Assembly: GCF_004364775.1 (NCBI RefSeq)
Contig: NZ_SOAL01000001.1
Span: 434,001-498,000 of the forward strand
Source: Comamonas sp. JUb58
GTDB taxonomy: Bacteria; Pseudomonadota; Gammaproteobacteria; Burkholderiales; Burkholderiaceae_C
Direction of reading: 5' to 3'
DNA: 64,000 nt
In this document: in pieces, positions 47,975-55,983 of the stretch
How positions within the stretch are numbered: position 1 is the first letter of the stretch
Layout of the letters: the number at the start of each line of letters is the position of its first letter
Notes under the pieces: generated by a model
Told to the model about the DNA's origin: nothing
Database searches by the model: none
The model's input: the letters and a program-made list of their open reading frames with translations, nothing else
Position numbers and translations under genes: made by a program

Positions 47975-48006
47975 CAACAGGCCTGAGCAGGCCTGTTGTT
48001 TATTTG
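47975..48006 (+). terminator. Rho-independent terminator after the copper chaperone gene
   Basis: CAACAGGCCT (47975-47984) and AGGCCTGTTG (47989-47998), a perfect 10-bp stem with loop GAGC, followed by TTTATTTG. Confidence 0.78.
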
Positions 48007-48120
48007 AATACTAAATAAGCCTTGGCATGCATCTCTGCGGTGTACCAAGCGCTTCGCCACATGGCTGCCAAGAAAGCTAGTTACACTTTTCAGGCACGCG
48101 TGCGCTACATCTGGCACAGA

Positions 48121-48141
48121 GATCGCAACATAGTTGCGATC
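48121..48141. promoter_or_regulatory. Perfect 21-bp palindrome upstream of the GTPase operon
   Basis: GATCGCAAC-ATA-GTTGCGATC: nine-base arms with a three-base centre, in an AT-rich island (about 48115-48200) that contrasts with the GC-rich surroundings. It lies 16 bases upstream of a probable -35 box, where an activator would bind. The rest of the 323-base gap 47965-48287 shows no gene. Confidence 0.55.
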
Positions 48142-48157
48142 CATCAATAGCGCATTA

Positions 48158-48186
48158 TTAATATATCTGAGATATTGACATATTAT
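48158..48186 (+). promoter_or_regulatory. Probable sigma70 promoter of the GTPase operon
   Basis: TTAATA (48158-48163), 17-base spacer, TATTAT (48181-48186), giving a start near 48193 and a 95-base leader. The spacer contains a smaller palindrome ATATC-TGA-GATAT (48163-48175). A TTGACA at 48175-48180 has no matching -10 box. Confidence 0.45.
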
Positions 48187-48287
48187 TACAAGCTTTGAAA
48201 ATGGAACAACGTCCATGCTAGGCACCCGCTTTGCACGAACTACTGCTTCTGCAAAGCTTGAAGGTGAATGTGCCAGGGAGAGTTGTT

Positions 48288-49190
48288 ATGTCCGAGTTGA
48301 TCCTGCATGCCGCCCATTTGAGTGAAGCCCATCAACTGCGCTTTAGCTATTTGTTTGAAGTCGCCGCCAAGCACTGGCGCGACAAACAGCCTTCTCAGAC
48401 CGCCAAGCCCGCCACTGAGTTGTGGGTGATCGACGCCCATAGCGCGCCCGGTGCCATCCAGAACCGCTCGCACAACTCCTTTGTGCTGCTGATTGCCACC
48501 GATGACCAGGCCCAGGCCGCACGCGCCCAATGGCCGGACCAGATCGACGCCCAACTCCCACCCGACTACAGCGTGGGGCGCCTGACCCAGCTGCTGGAAC
48601 ATATCAGCGTGCAGGCCCACGGCAAGCGGCTGCGCGAAACCCTCAAGACACGCCGCCAGCACGGCATGAGCCTGGGCCATGATGTGCAGGTGAAGACGCC
48701 GGACGCCGCCTTCCTCAAGGCCACCGACCTGAGCCAGCCAACCCTGGTGGTGGCCGAGCCTCAGCCTGAGCCCGTGGTAGAAGCCCCGATCGCGACCACG
48801 GCAACCCCTGCCGCAGCGCTGGGCAACCTGCCCGCTCCCGGCACCCGTTTTCGCATCAAGCGCTGGACCCAGCTGACCGGCAGCATGGCCGGCCAGGCCC
48901 ACCGACAGCTGCTGGCGGCGATGATCTCCGGCGACCGTGGCCTCGATGAATTGGCCGAACGCACCCAGCTGGAGCGTGGCGAGATCCTGCGCGTATTGCA
49001 GGTGCTGCGTGGCAAGGGCGTGCTGGTAGAGACCGCGCCAACTGCAACGGCTGAGCCGGTGGCCATGGCCACCCCTGCGTCCCCAGCCCCCCACGCCGCC
49101 GAGCCCAGCCCGGCAGCCGCGGCCAAGCTGGGCCTTTTCCGACAACTGAGCCGCTGGATCCACCAGAACCGGGCCAGCGACCCGCACTGA
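48288..49190 (+). CDS. Uncharacterised protein with receiver-like N-terminus and winged-helix-like segment
   Basis: 300-residue soluble protein that I do not recognise. Residues about 1-120 suggest an alpha/beta fold like a degenerate receiver (strands ELWVIDA at 44-50 and FVLLIAT at 65-71, helix RLTQLLEHI at 98-106) without the usual acidic pocket. Residues about 121-185 are a linker rich in Pro, Ala and Glu. Residues about 187-250 (RFRIKRWTQLTGSM... LDELAERTQLERGEILRVLQVLRGKGVLVE) look like a winged helix-turn-helix. A Pro/Ala linker and a short amphipathic basic end (LGLFRQLSRWIHQNR) follow. The ATG at 48288 has GGGAG ten bases upstream. The Ras-like GTPase gene begins 20 bases after its stop, so a joint signalling role is likely. 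Confidence 0.7.
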   Translation: MSELILHAAHLSEAHQLRFSYLFEVAAKHWRDKQPSQTAKPATELWVIDAHSAPGAIQNRSHNSFVLLIATDDQAQAARAQWPDQIDAQLPPDYSVGRLTQLLEHISVQAHGKRLRETLKTRRQHGMSLGHDVQVKTPDAAFLKATDLSQPTLVVAEPQPEPVVEAPIATTATPAAALGNLPAPGTRFRIKRWTQLTGSMAGQAHRQLLAAMISGDRGLDELAERTQLERGEILRVLQVLRGKGVLVETAPTATAEPVAMATPASPAPHAAEPSPAAAAKLGLFRQLSRWIHQNRASDPH

Positions 49191-49210
49191 ACCACTGACG
49201 GGAGGACCTC

Positions 49211-49753
49211 ATGCACCACCCCATCAAACGCATCGTGCTGCTGGGCCCCATGGGCATCGGCAAGACGACAGCGATCCGCAGCCTCTGCGGCAGCCTGGCC
49301 ATCGAGTGCGATGTCCCCAATCTGGACAAGCAGGCCCACGCGAAAGAGACCACCACGGTGGGCCTGGATTTTGGCGAAATCAAGCTGGACGATGAGGACA
49401 CCCTGCAGGTCTACGGCTGCCCCGGCCAGGAGCGCTACGACTTTGTGCGTGAATGGGCGCTGTCGCTGGCCTTTGGCGCCATCGTCATGGTCGATATCCA
49501 CGAGCCCCATGCGATGGAGCAGACCATCGACCTGATTCAGCAATGCCATGCGGCACCCAATATCCAGGCCATCGTGGTGCTGATTGCGCGCCCGGCATCG
49601 GCTGCGCAGCAGGAGATGTTCACCGTGCGCCTCTCTGCCCATGCCGAATGCGCCGTGCCCGTGCTCAGCGCCGATCCGCGCAACCCCTCGCAAATGCTCG
49701 ACACCCTGGACATCATCGCCGCGATGCTGCCCGACGAAGTGCAGCCGCGCTGA
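49211..49753 (+). CDS. Ras-like small GTPase-family protein (CvnD/MglA-type)
   Basis: 180-residue cytoplasmic P-loop protein. G1 is GPMGIGKT (residues 12-19). The switch I region has KETTTVGLDFGEIKL (45-59). The G3 equivalent is YGCPGQERYDFV (68-79), in the style of bacterial Ras-like proteins of the CvnD/MglA group. FGAIVMVDI (88-96) is the next core strand. The G4 motif (N/T-KxD) is not recognisable: the corresponding strand reads VVLIARPAS. Guanine specificity is therefore uncertain. GGGAGGA lies just before the ATG. Homologues elsewhere act in polarity, motility or receptor signalling, usually with Roadblock proteins; none is encoded here. Confidence 0.8.
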   Translation: MHHPIKRIVLLGPMGIGKTTAIRSLCGSLAIECDVPNLDKQAHAKETTTVGLDFGEIKLDDEDTLQVYGCPGQERYDFVREWALSLAFGAIVMVDIHEPHAMEQTIDLIQQCHAAPNIQAIVVLIARPASAAQQEMFTVRLSAHAECAVPVLSADPRNPSQMLDTLDIIAAMLPDEVQPR

Positions 49754-49779
49754 GGCGCAGCCCCCAGACCCATACCGCA

Positions 49780-49849
49780 GCGGCTGCATGGCGCAGGCGC
49801 TTGGGTTAAGCTCAGCGGCTGCATGGCGCAGGCGCTTGGGTTAAGCTCA
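49780..49849 (+). repeat. Perfect tandem duplication of a 35-bp unit
   Basis: Two identical copies (49780-49814 and 49815-49849) of a unit starting CAGCGGCTGCATGG and ending GGGTTAAGCT, then a partial third start (CAGCGCCTGC). GCAGGCGCT in copy 2 can pair with AGCGCCTGC after it, so the second copy forms a hairpin. It lies between the GTPase stop and the Bcr-type gene. Confidence 0.9.
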
Positions 49850-49955
49850 GCGCCTGCTGCTTGCGCACTGGACCCACCCAAGGCTGCAGCAGCCCAGGCT
49901 CTTTACCCCCCTTATTTGACGACGCCCCCTGCCCACGGCCGGTGGCGCGCTGGCC

Positions 49956-51194
49956 ATGAACCCACCACGCCCCGCAGACGCATCCGCCCAGCCCACACCC
50001 CAATGGATTCTGGCGGTCATGCTGGCGCTGCTGGGCATGCTGGGGCCGTTTTCGATCGACACCTACCTGCCCGCCTTTGACGGCATTGCGGCATCGCTGA
50101 ACGCCTCGCCGCTGCAGATGCAGCAGACGCTGTCGGCCTATCTGTTCGGCTTTGCGTTCATGAACCTGTTCCATGGCGCGCTGTCGGACAGCTTTGGCCG
50201 CCGCCCCATCGTGCTCTGGGGCCTGGCCGCCTTTGCGCTGACCTCGGCGGGCTGCGCGCTGGCCCAGACCCCTGGCCAGCTGATCCTGTTCCGCGCACTG
50301 CAAGGCTGCACCACGGGCGCCGGTATTGTGGTCTCGCGCGCGGTGGTGCGCGATCTGTTCCCGCCCGCCCAGGCCCAGCGGGTGATGAGCCAGATCACCA
50401 TCTACTTTGGCATCGCGCCAGCGGTGGCCCCGATGATTGGCGGCGTCTTCATTGCCTACGCCAGCTGGCAATCGATCTTCTGGCTGCTGACGGTGATTGG
50501 CGCGCTGCTCTGGGCCTACAACTGGCGCCTGCTGCCCGAGAGCCTGCCGCCCGAAAAGCGCCAGGCCTTTGATGTGCGCAACCTCATGCGCGGCTACTGG
50601 CAGCTGTGCAGCAGCCCACGCTTCTTGCTGCTGGCCGCCGCCAGCGGCGTGCCCTTCAACGGCATGTTCATCTATATCCTGTCGGCCCCCACCTTCCTCG
50701 GCACCCATATGCGCATGCAGCCGACCCAGTTCTTCTGGTTCTTTATCTGCACCATCGGCGGCATCATGCTGGGCGCCTGGGTCAGCGGCAGGCTGGCGGG
50801 CAAGATTCCGCCCAAGCGCCAGGTGCGCCACGGCTTTCTGATCATGTTCCTGACCTCCTGCATTTACCTGCTGCTGAACCTGGTACTGCCCCCGCACCCA
50901 GCCTGGGCCTTGCTGCCGCTGGGCATCTACTCCTTTGGCTGGGCCTTGATGACCCCGGTGGTCACCCTGCTGGTGCTGGACCTGCACCCCGAACGCCGGG
51001 GCCTGGCCTCTTCGCTGCAGGCCGTCGTCACCTCGGTCGCCAATGGCATCGTCGCGGGCGTGCTCGCGCCTCTGGTCATGCAGTCCACCGTGGCACTGGC
51101 CATTGCATCGATGGGCCTGATGCTGACCGGCCTGTTCAGCTGGATCTATTTCCACCACCGCTGGCCCGATATCGGCCGCCACAATGCGGTCTGA
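49956..51194 (+). CDS. Bcr/CflA-family multidrug efflux MFS transporter
   Basis: 412-residue inner-membrane drug:H+ antiporter of the DHA1 Bcr/CflA group with 12 membrane segments. Signatures are MLGPFSIDTYLPAFDGIAASL in helix 1, GALSDSFGRRPIVLWGL in loop 2-3, FRALQGCTTGAGIVVSRAVVRDLFP in helix 4, and YFGIAPAVAPMIGGVF in helix 5 (motif C). The N-terminal 15 residues are polar and cytoplasmic. The substrate is unknown. There is no clear Shine-Dalgarno sequence; the ATG is placed by the family start. Confidence 0.87.
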   Translation: MNPPRPADASAQPTPQWILAVMLALLGMLGPFSIDTYLPAFDGIAASLNASPLQMQQTLSAYLFGFAFMNLFHGALSDSFGRRPIVLWGLAAFALTSAGCALAQTPGQLILFRALQGCTTGAGIVVSRAVVRDLFPPAQAQRVMSQITIYFGIAPAVAPMIGGVFIAYASWQSIFWLLTVIGALLWAYNWRLLPESLPPEKRQAFDVRNLMRGYWQLCSSPRFLLLAAASGVPFNGMFIYILSAPTFLGTHMRMQPTQFFWFFICTIGGIMLGAWVSGRLAGKIPPKRQVRHGFLIMFLTSCIYLLLNLVLPPHPAWALLPLGIYSFGWALMTPVVTLLVLDLHPERRGLASSLQAVVTSVANGIVAGVLAPLVMQSTVALAIASMGLMLTGLFSWIYFHHRWPDIGRHNAV

Positions 51195-51274
51195 GCACCT
51201 GTTCAAAGTCTGACGGATGCGCCCAAGGGGGCGCTCAGCACTCACCATCCAGCAGCCGCCTTGTGCAACAGGCA

Positions 51275-51305
51275 TAAAAAAAGAGCTTCCCTCGGGAAGC
51301 TCTTT
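51275..51305 (-). terminator. Rho-independent terminator of the rhlE-type gene
   Basis: AAAGAGCTTCCC (51280-51291) and GGGAAGCTCTTT (51294-51305) form a perfect 12-bp stem; on the minus strand it is followed by a run of seven T. It lies about 20 bases after the helicase stop and could also stop transcripts from the Bcr gene. Confidence 0.9.
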
Positions 51306-51325
51306 GTCATTGCGCGATGCGTTGA

Positions 51326-53395
51326 TTAACGGCTGCGCTCGGTGCGCTTGCGGTCACCACCAGCGGGGGTGTAGGGACGGCCACCGCGCTCACCACCAAA
51401 GCGGTTTTCACCGCCTGGACGGCGCTGGGCGAAGTCACCACCACCGGCGTGGCGGGGGGCTGGGCTGCGTGGGCCGCGGCTGTCAGCACCACGGTTGTCG
51501 CCGCCAAAGCGGTCGCCACGGCGCTCAGGGGCGCGGTCAAAGCTACGGCCTTCGGGGCGGGGTGCGCGGTCCTGGAAGCGGTCTGCACCACGGTCCTGGA
51601 AGCGATCAGTGCCACGATCCTGGAAACGGTCCGGGCCACGGTCCTGGAAGCGGTCGCCACCACGGTCAGGGCGCTGCTCAAAGCGTGGCGCGCGGTCATC
51701 GCGCTGCTCGAAACGCGGACGGCTGTCGCCACCACGTGGAGCGCCACCAAAACCAGCGTTCTCGCCAAAGCCTGGCTTGCGGCCATAGCCTTCGCCATCA
51801 CGGCGGCCACCAAAACCACGGTCGGCACCAAAGCCGCCACCACCACGGCGCTCGCCACCACGGCCAGCACCTGGACGGCCACGGTCACCACCACGGCCAG
51901 CGCCGCGAGGGCCTTCGCTGCGTGCGGGGAAGCGTTGCTGCGGCTCCATGCCTGGAATCACTTCCGGCTTGAACTGCTGCTTGGTGTAAGCCTCAATATC
52001 GAACACACGGCGGCGGTCGCGGAACTCGGCGAAGGTGATCGCCAGGCCCGAGCGGCCAGCACGGCCGGTACGGCCAATGCGGTGGGTGTAGTCTTCGGCC
52101 TTCATCGGCAGACCGTAGTTGAACACGTGGGTGATCGTGGGCACGTCGATACCACGGGCAGCCACATCGGTCGCCACCAGGATCTGCACCTGGCCATTGC
52201 GCAGTGCCATCAGGCGGCGGTTGCGCAGGCCTTGGCTCAGCGCGCCGTGCAGTGCCACTGCAGAGAAGCCTTCTTGCTGCAGGTCGTTGGCCAGGCCGTC
52301 ACATTCCACCTGGGTGGATGCAAACACGATGGCCTGGTTGATCGAGGCGTCGCGCAGCCAGTGGTCCAGCAGCTTGCGCTTGTGCTGGGAGTTGTCGGCC
52401 CAGAACAGCACTTGCTTGATGTTGGCGTGCTTTTCCTGGGGCGAATCGATGGTGATCTTCTGCACGCTGGCGCCGTTGTCATGCATCACGCGCATGGCCA
52501 ACTGCTGGATGCGGGGCGCGAAGGTCGCGCTGAACATCATGGTTTGCTTGCGTTGGGCGGTCAGCTGGTTGACTTCGGCCAGGTCGTCGGAGAAGCCCAG
52601 GTCCAGCATGCGGTCGGCCTCGTCCACCACCAGGAACTGCACCTTGTCGAGCTTGATCTGCATCGAGCGCTGCAGGTCCAGCAGACGGCCAGGCGTTGCC
52701 ACGACCAGATCGGCGTTTTGCAGCTTGGCGATTTGCAGTTGGTAAGGCATGCCACCGACGATATTGGCCACGCGCAGACCACGGCAGTGGCGCACCAGCT
52801 CAATCGCGTCGTGGGCCACTTGCTGGGCCAGCTCACGGGTGGGGCAGAGCACCAGGGCGCCAGGTTGGGCGGCCTTGAAGTTGCGGGGGCTCAGCGGGTT
52901 CTTGCGCTTGGCGCGCTTGGGCGCTTGCTCACCACGGGCCAGGGCTTCTGCGACCAGGCGTTCGTGTTCAGCGCGCTCTTCGGCTTCGGCCTGGCCTTGT
53001 TGCTGGATCAGGGTGTGCAGCACGGGCAGCAGGAAGGCGGCGGTCTTGCCGGAACCCGTCTGGCTCGACACCATCAGGTCGGTGAAATGCTGGTTGTCGT
53101 CGCCTTCGTCAATCATCGCCAAAGGAATGGCGCGCAGTTGCACAGCGGTAGGCTGGGTGTAGCCCAGATCCTTGACGGCTTGCACCAGTTCGGGCGCCAG
53201 GCCCAGCTCGACAAAGCCATTTGGCTCTTCAGGCAGCGCTTCGGCTTCGGCCTCAGCCACCAGCTCGGTGTTGCCTTCTTGCGAAGCGTCGATGGCTTCA
53301 GCGGACAAGGGGGAGGTATTGACGATCTCTTGGTTAGCGTCAACGGTGTTTTGCGCAGGCGCGGTTTCGCCCTGCAGATGGAGGTCTTGCGTCAT
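51326..53395 (-). CDS. RhlE-type DEAD-box RNA helicase
   Basis: 689-residue ATP-dependent RNA helicase for mRNA decay and ribosome assembly. An acidic N-terminal 75 residues precede the core: Q-motif FVELGLAPELVQAVKDLGYTQPTAVQ, I SSQTGSGKTAAF, Ia PTRELAQQV, GG VGG, Ib TPGRLLDL, II VVDEADRML, III SATF, V VATDVAARGIDVP, VI YTHRIGRTGRAGRSG. An insertion rich in Lys/Arg/Glu (about residues 128-165) is unusual. From about residue 490 the tail is Arg/Gly/Asp-rich, with four RFQDRG-type 8-residue repeats, probably an RNA-binding tail. The ATG at 53395 gives MTQDLHLQGE; the 26-residue upstream extension lacks family character. Confidence 0.93.
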   Translation of the reverse strand: MTQDLHLQGETAPAQNTVDANQEIVNTSPLSAEAIDASQEGNTELVAEAEAEALPEEPNGFVELGLAPELVQAVKDLGYTQPTAVQLRAIPLAMIDEGDDNQHFTDLMVSSQTGSGKTAAFLLPVLHTLIQQQGQAEAEERAEHERLVAEALARGEQAPKRAKRKNPLSPRNFKAAQPGALVLCPTRELAQQVAHDAIELVRHCRGLRVANIVGGMPYQLQIAKLQNADLVVATPGRLLDLQRSMQIKLDKVQFLVVDEADRMLDLGFSDDLAEVNQLTAQRKQTMMFSATFAPRIQQLAMRVMHDNGASVQKITIDSPQEKHANIKQVLFWADNSQHKRKLLDHWLRDASINQAIVFASTQVECDGLANDLQQEGFSAVALHGALSQGLRNRRLMALRNGQVQILVATDVAARGIDVPTITHVFNYGLPMKAEDYTHRIGRTGRAGRSGLAITFAEFRDRRRVFDIEAYTKQQFKPEVIPGMEPQQRFPARSEGPRGAGRGGDRGRPGAGRGGERRGGGGFGADRGFGGRRDGEGYGRKPGFGENAGFGGAPRGGDSRPRFEQRDDRAPRFEQRPDRGGDRFQDRGPDRFQDRGTDRFQDRGADRFQDRAPRPEGRSFDRAPERRGDRFGGDNRGADSRGPRSPAPRHAGGGDFAQRRPGGENRFGGERGGRPYTPAGGDRKRTERSR
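51567..51662 (-). repeat. Four 24-bp tandem repeats in the helicase tail
   Basis: Units at 51567-51590, 51591-51614, 51615-51638 and 51639-51662 encode RFQDRG followed by two variable residues (PD, TD, AD). The copies differ by a few bases each. Repeats of this sort change number by slippage without breaking the frame. Confidence 0.85.
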
Positions 53396-53521
53396 TTTTG
53401 AACAATAGCAATAGGCCGGCCACTGCGCGTTTCGCGACGCAGTTCCGTACCGTTCATGGTTTAAAAACATCAACCATCAAACGGTAACGGCCATACAGAT
53501 TGCCGCGGGCTTGTTCAAATC

Positions 53522-53614
53522 GGCCATGCTGCGAATCGCATGGCCTGGACGCCCAGAGAATGAAGGGAGATGTGCGTATCAACCGCCAGTTTTGGCGGGG
53601 AAGCGCGAATTATC
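53522..53614 (-). promoter_or_regulatory. Long structured leader and -10 element of the RhlE-type gene
   Basis: On the minus strand GATAAT (53614-53609) is a fair -10 box with no strong -35. It would give a leader of about 200 bases. The leader contains CCGCCA-GTTT-TGGCGG (53583-53598) near its 5' end and GGCCATGC / GCATGGCC (53522-53529 / 53538-53545). Cold-inducible DEAD-box genes often have such leaders; cold control here is only inferred. The rest of 53396-53670 shows no gene. Confidence 0.35.
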
Positions 53615-53670
53615 GCACGATCTGGGGTTTTCCCGCAGACCCAAGGGTCAATGCCCCGAAAAAACCACGT

Positions 53671-54291
53671 TCAAGCGGCGGCCTGTGGGGCAGCGGGCGC
53701 GAGCTGCAGAAAGTGCTCGCGGTAGTACCGCAGCTCGTCAATCGACTCATGCACATCGGCCAGCGCGGTGTGCTTTTGCGCCTTCTTGAAGCCGCTGACC
53801 AGCTCGGGGCGCCAGCGGCGTGCCAGCTCCTTGAGGGTGCTCACATCGACATTGCGGTAATGGAAGTAGGCCTCCAGATCGGGCATGTAGCGCGCCAGAA
53901 AACGGCGGTCCTGGCCAATGCTGTTGCCACACATGGGCACCTTGGCCTTGGGCACATAGCGCTTCATGAAGCGCAGCACCTCGGCCTGCGCCGCGGCCTC
54001 GTCAATCGCTGAGGCCTTGACCCGCTCGGTCAGCCCGCTGCGGCCATGGGTGCCCCGGTTCCAGGCATCCATCTTGGCCAGCTCCTCGTCACTTTGGTGG
54101 ATCGCAATCACGGGCCCTTCCACGCGCACGCTCAGATCGGCATTGGTGACCACCAGCGCGATCTCGATCACACGGTGCTCCAGCGGGTTCAAACCGGTCA
54201 TTTCGCAGTCCAGCCAGACCAGGTTCAGATCGGACTTGGCCAGCTCGGGCACGGGGTTGGGTGGCGTATCCAGGGTGTTCTTGTTTTGCAT
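53671..54291 (-). CDS. orn: Oligoribonuclease
   Basis: 206-residue 3'-5' exoribonuclease degrading two- to five-base RNA, notably pGpG from cyclic-di-GMP. The DEDDh exonuclease motifs are [22 protein letters not shown] (Exo I), [17 protein letters not shown] (Exo II) and [26 protein letters not shown] (Exo III, with His and Asp). The first 20 residues are a non-conserved extension; M1 is retained because no better start lies inside. It reads in the same direction as the helicase gene, 275 bases upstream of it. Confidence 0.96.
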   Translation of the reverse strand: MQNKNTLDTPPNPVPELAKSDLNLVWLDCEMTGLNPLEHRVIEIALVVTNADLSVRVEGPVIAIHQSDEELAKMDAWNRGTHGRSGLTERVKASAIDEAAAQAEVLRFMKRYVPKAKVPMCGNSIGQDRRFLARYMPDLEAYFHYRNVDVSTLKELARRWRPELVSGFKKAQKHTALADVHESIDELRYYREHFLQLAPAAPQAAA

Positions 54292-54351
54292 GGGGGCGAT
54301 TGTCGCCTATGCCCTACACTGTCCGGTATTCGCCCACCAACACCCCCACTT

Positions 54352-55641
54352 GTGACTCCATCGCTGCTGTTCACCCTGATATTCGCGATTGCACTGGCTG
54401 CCAGTGTGCTGATCAAACTCTGGCTGGCCAGCCGCCAGATGCGCCATGTGGCTGCCCACCGCGATGCCGTCCCCGCCCTCTTTGCCGACCGCATCAGCCT
54501 GGAGGCCCACCACAAGGCGGCCGACTACACGATTGCCAAGACTCGCTTTGGCCTGCTGGGCCTGGCGATTGGCACCATCACCTTGCTGGCTTGGACCTTG
54601 CTGGGCGGGCTCGATCTGCTCAACGCCAGTCTGCTGGATGCAATGGGCGGCGGCATGTGGCAGCAGCTGGCCCTGGTTGCCGCATTTGCGCTGATCAGCG
54701 GCCTCATCGACCTGCCGGCCAGCTACTACCAGACCTTTGTGCTGGAGCAGCGCTTTGGCTTCAACAAGATGACGCCAGGCCTGTGGCTGGCCGATTTGCT
54801 CAAAGGCACGGCCATGGGTGCGCTGGTGGGCCTGCCCATCCTGGCGGTCATCCTGTGGCTGATGGGATCGGCCGGCCAGTGGTGGTGGCTCTGGGCCTGG
54901 GCCTTCTGGGTGGGCTTCAACCTGCTGCTGATGGTCATCTACCCGGCCTTCATCGCACCGCTGTTCAACAAGTTCCAGCCGCTGGAGGACGAGAGCCTCA
55001 AAGCCCGCGTGCAGGCCTTGATGCAGCGCTGCGGCTTTGCGGCCAAGGGCCTGTTCGTGATGGATGGCAGCCGCCGCAGCGCCCATGCCAATGCCTATTT
55101 CACCGGCTTTGGCGCCAGCAAGCGCGTGGTGTTCTTCGACACCTTGCTGCAAAAGCTCAATGGCGACGAGGTCGAAGCCGTGCTGGCCCATGAGCTGGGC
55201 CACTTCAAGCACAAGCACATCATCAAGCGCATGCTGGGCCTGTTTGGCCTGACCCTGCTGGGCTTTGCGCTGCTGGGCTGGCTGTCGCAGCAGGGCTGGT
55301 TCTATACCGGCCTGGGCGTCACGCCCAACCTGAACATCCCAGGCGTCCCCGGCTCCAGCCCCAACGATGCGCTGGCGCTGCTGCTGTTCATGCTGGTGAT
55401 ACCGGTGTTCAGCAGCTTTGTCTCGCCGCTGATGGCGCAGTCCTCACGCAAGCATGAGTTCGAGGCCGATGCCTATGCGGTCCAACAGACGCGTGCCGCC
55501 GATCTGCAGTCGGCCCTGCTCAAGCTCTACGAGGACAATGCCTCCACCTTGACGCCCGATCCGGTCTATGTGCGCTATTACTATTCGCACCCGCCTGCCG
55601 TAGAGCGTATCCGCCACATGCAACAATTGGCCCATGACTGA
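54352..55641 (+). CDS. M48 family metallopeptidase (Ste24/CAAX-protease-like)
   Basis: 429-residue integral-membrane zinc protease of the M48A (Ste24) type. The zinc site is HELGH at 280-284 (VLAHELGHFKHKHI) with the third ligand in RKHEFEADAYAVQ. About seven membrane segments and the Ste24-type N-terminal block (IDLPASYYQTFVLEQRFGFNKMTPGLWLADLLKG) are present. Bacterial members probably take part in membrane protein quality control. The start is GTG 54352, preceded by no visible Shine-Dalgarno sequence; the upstream open frame overlaps divergent orn and is not protein-like. The end overlaps phhB by eight bases. Confidence 0.92.
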   Translation: MTPSLLFTLIFAIALAASVLIKLWLASRQMRHVAAHRDAVPALFADRISLEAHHKAADYTIAKTRFGLLGLAIGTITLLAWTLLGGLDLLNASLLDAMGGGMWQQLALVAAFALISGLIDLPASYYQTFVLEQRFGFNKMTPGLWLADLLKGTAMGALVGLPILAVILWLMGSAGQWWWLWAWAFWVGFNLLLMVIYPAFIAPLFNKFQPLEDESLKARVQALMQRCGFAAKGLFVMDGSRRSAHANAYFTGFGASKRVVFFDTLLQKLNGDEVEAVLAHELGHFKHKHIIKRMLGLFGLTLLGFALLGWLSQQGWFYTGLGVTPNLNIPGVPGSSPNDALALLLFMLVIPVFSSFVSPLMAQSSRKHEFEADAYAVQQTRAADLQSALLKLYEDNASTLTPDPVYVRYYYSHPPAVERIRHMQQLAHD

Positions 55642-55978
55642 AACCCATCTGCCCAAACAAGACTGGTCCACCCAGAGCCGCCGCGCGCTGTCCGCCTCCG
55701 AGGTGGTGACACAGCTGAGCCAATTGACCGGTTGGGTGCTGAGCGGTGATGGCGCCGATGTGGCCATCGAGAAGACCTTCCGCTTTGCCAACTACTACGA
55801 AACCATGGCCTTTGTGAACGGCGTGGCCTTGGTGGCCCATACGCAGGACCACCACCCGGACCTGTCGGTGCACTACAACCGCTGCATGGTGCGCTTCAAC
55901 ACCCATGATGTGCATGGGCTGTCGGTCACCGACTTCGAATGCGCGCGCCGCATCGAAGCCATGCTGCAGCTGGCCTGA
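55634..55978 (+). CDS. phhB: 4a-hydroxytetrahydrobiopterin (pterin-4a-carbinolamine) dehydratase
   Basis: 114-residue enzyme dehydrating 4a-hydroxy-tetrahydropterin in pterin recycling. The active-site motif is VALVAHTQDHHPDLSVHYNRCMVRFNTHDVHGLS, with the conserved His-His pair and downstream His. No phenylalanine hydroxylase gene is adjacent, so the partner reaction is outside the window or the protein serves molybdopterin metabolism, as suggested for orphan copies. It overlaps the M48 gene and precedes rsgA by five bases, so the three form one operon. Confidence 0.92.
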   Translation: MTETHLPKQDWSTQSRRALSASEVVTQLSQLTGWVLSGDGADVAIEKTFRFANYYETMAFVNGVALVAHTQDHHPDLSVHYNRCMVRFNTHDVHGLSVTDFECARRIEAMLQLA

Positions 55979-55983
55979 GAGCC

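Noticed and set aside
51567-51662. Possible CRISPR-like array from regular spacing
   Set aside because: Units are contiguous with no spacers and lie in frame inside a coding gene.
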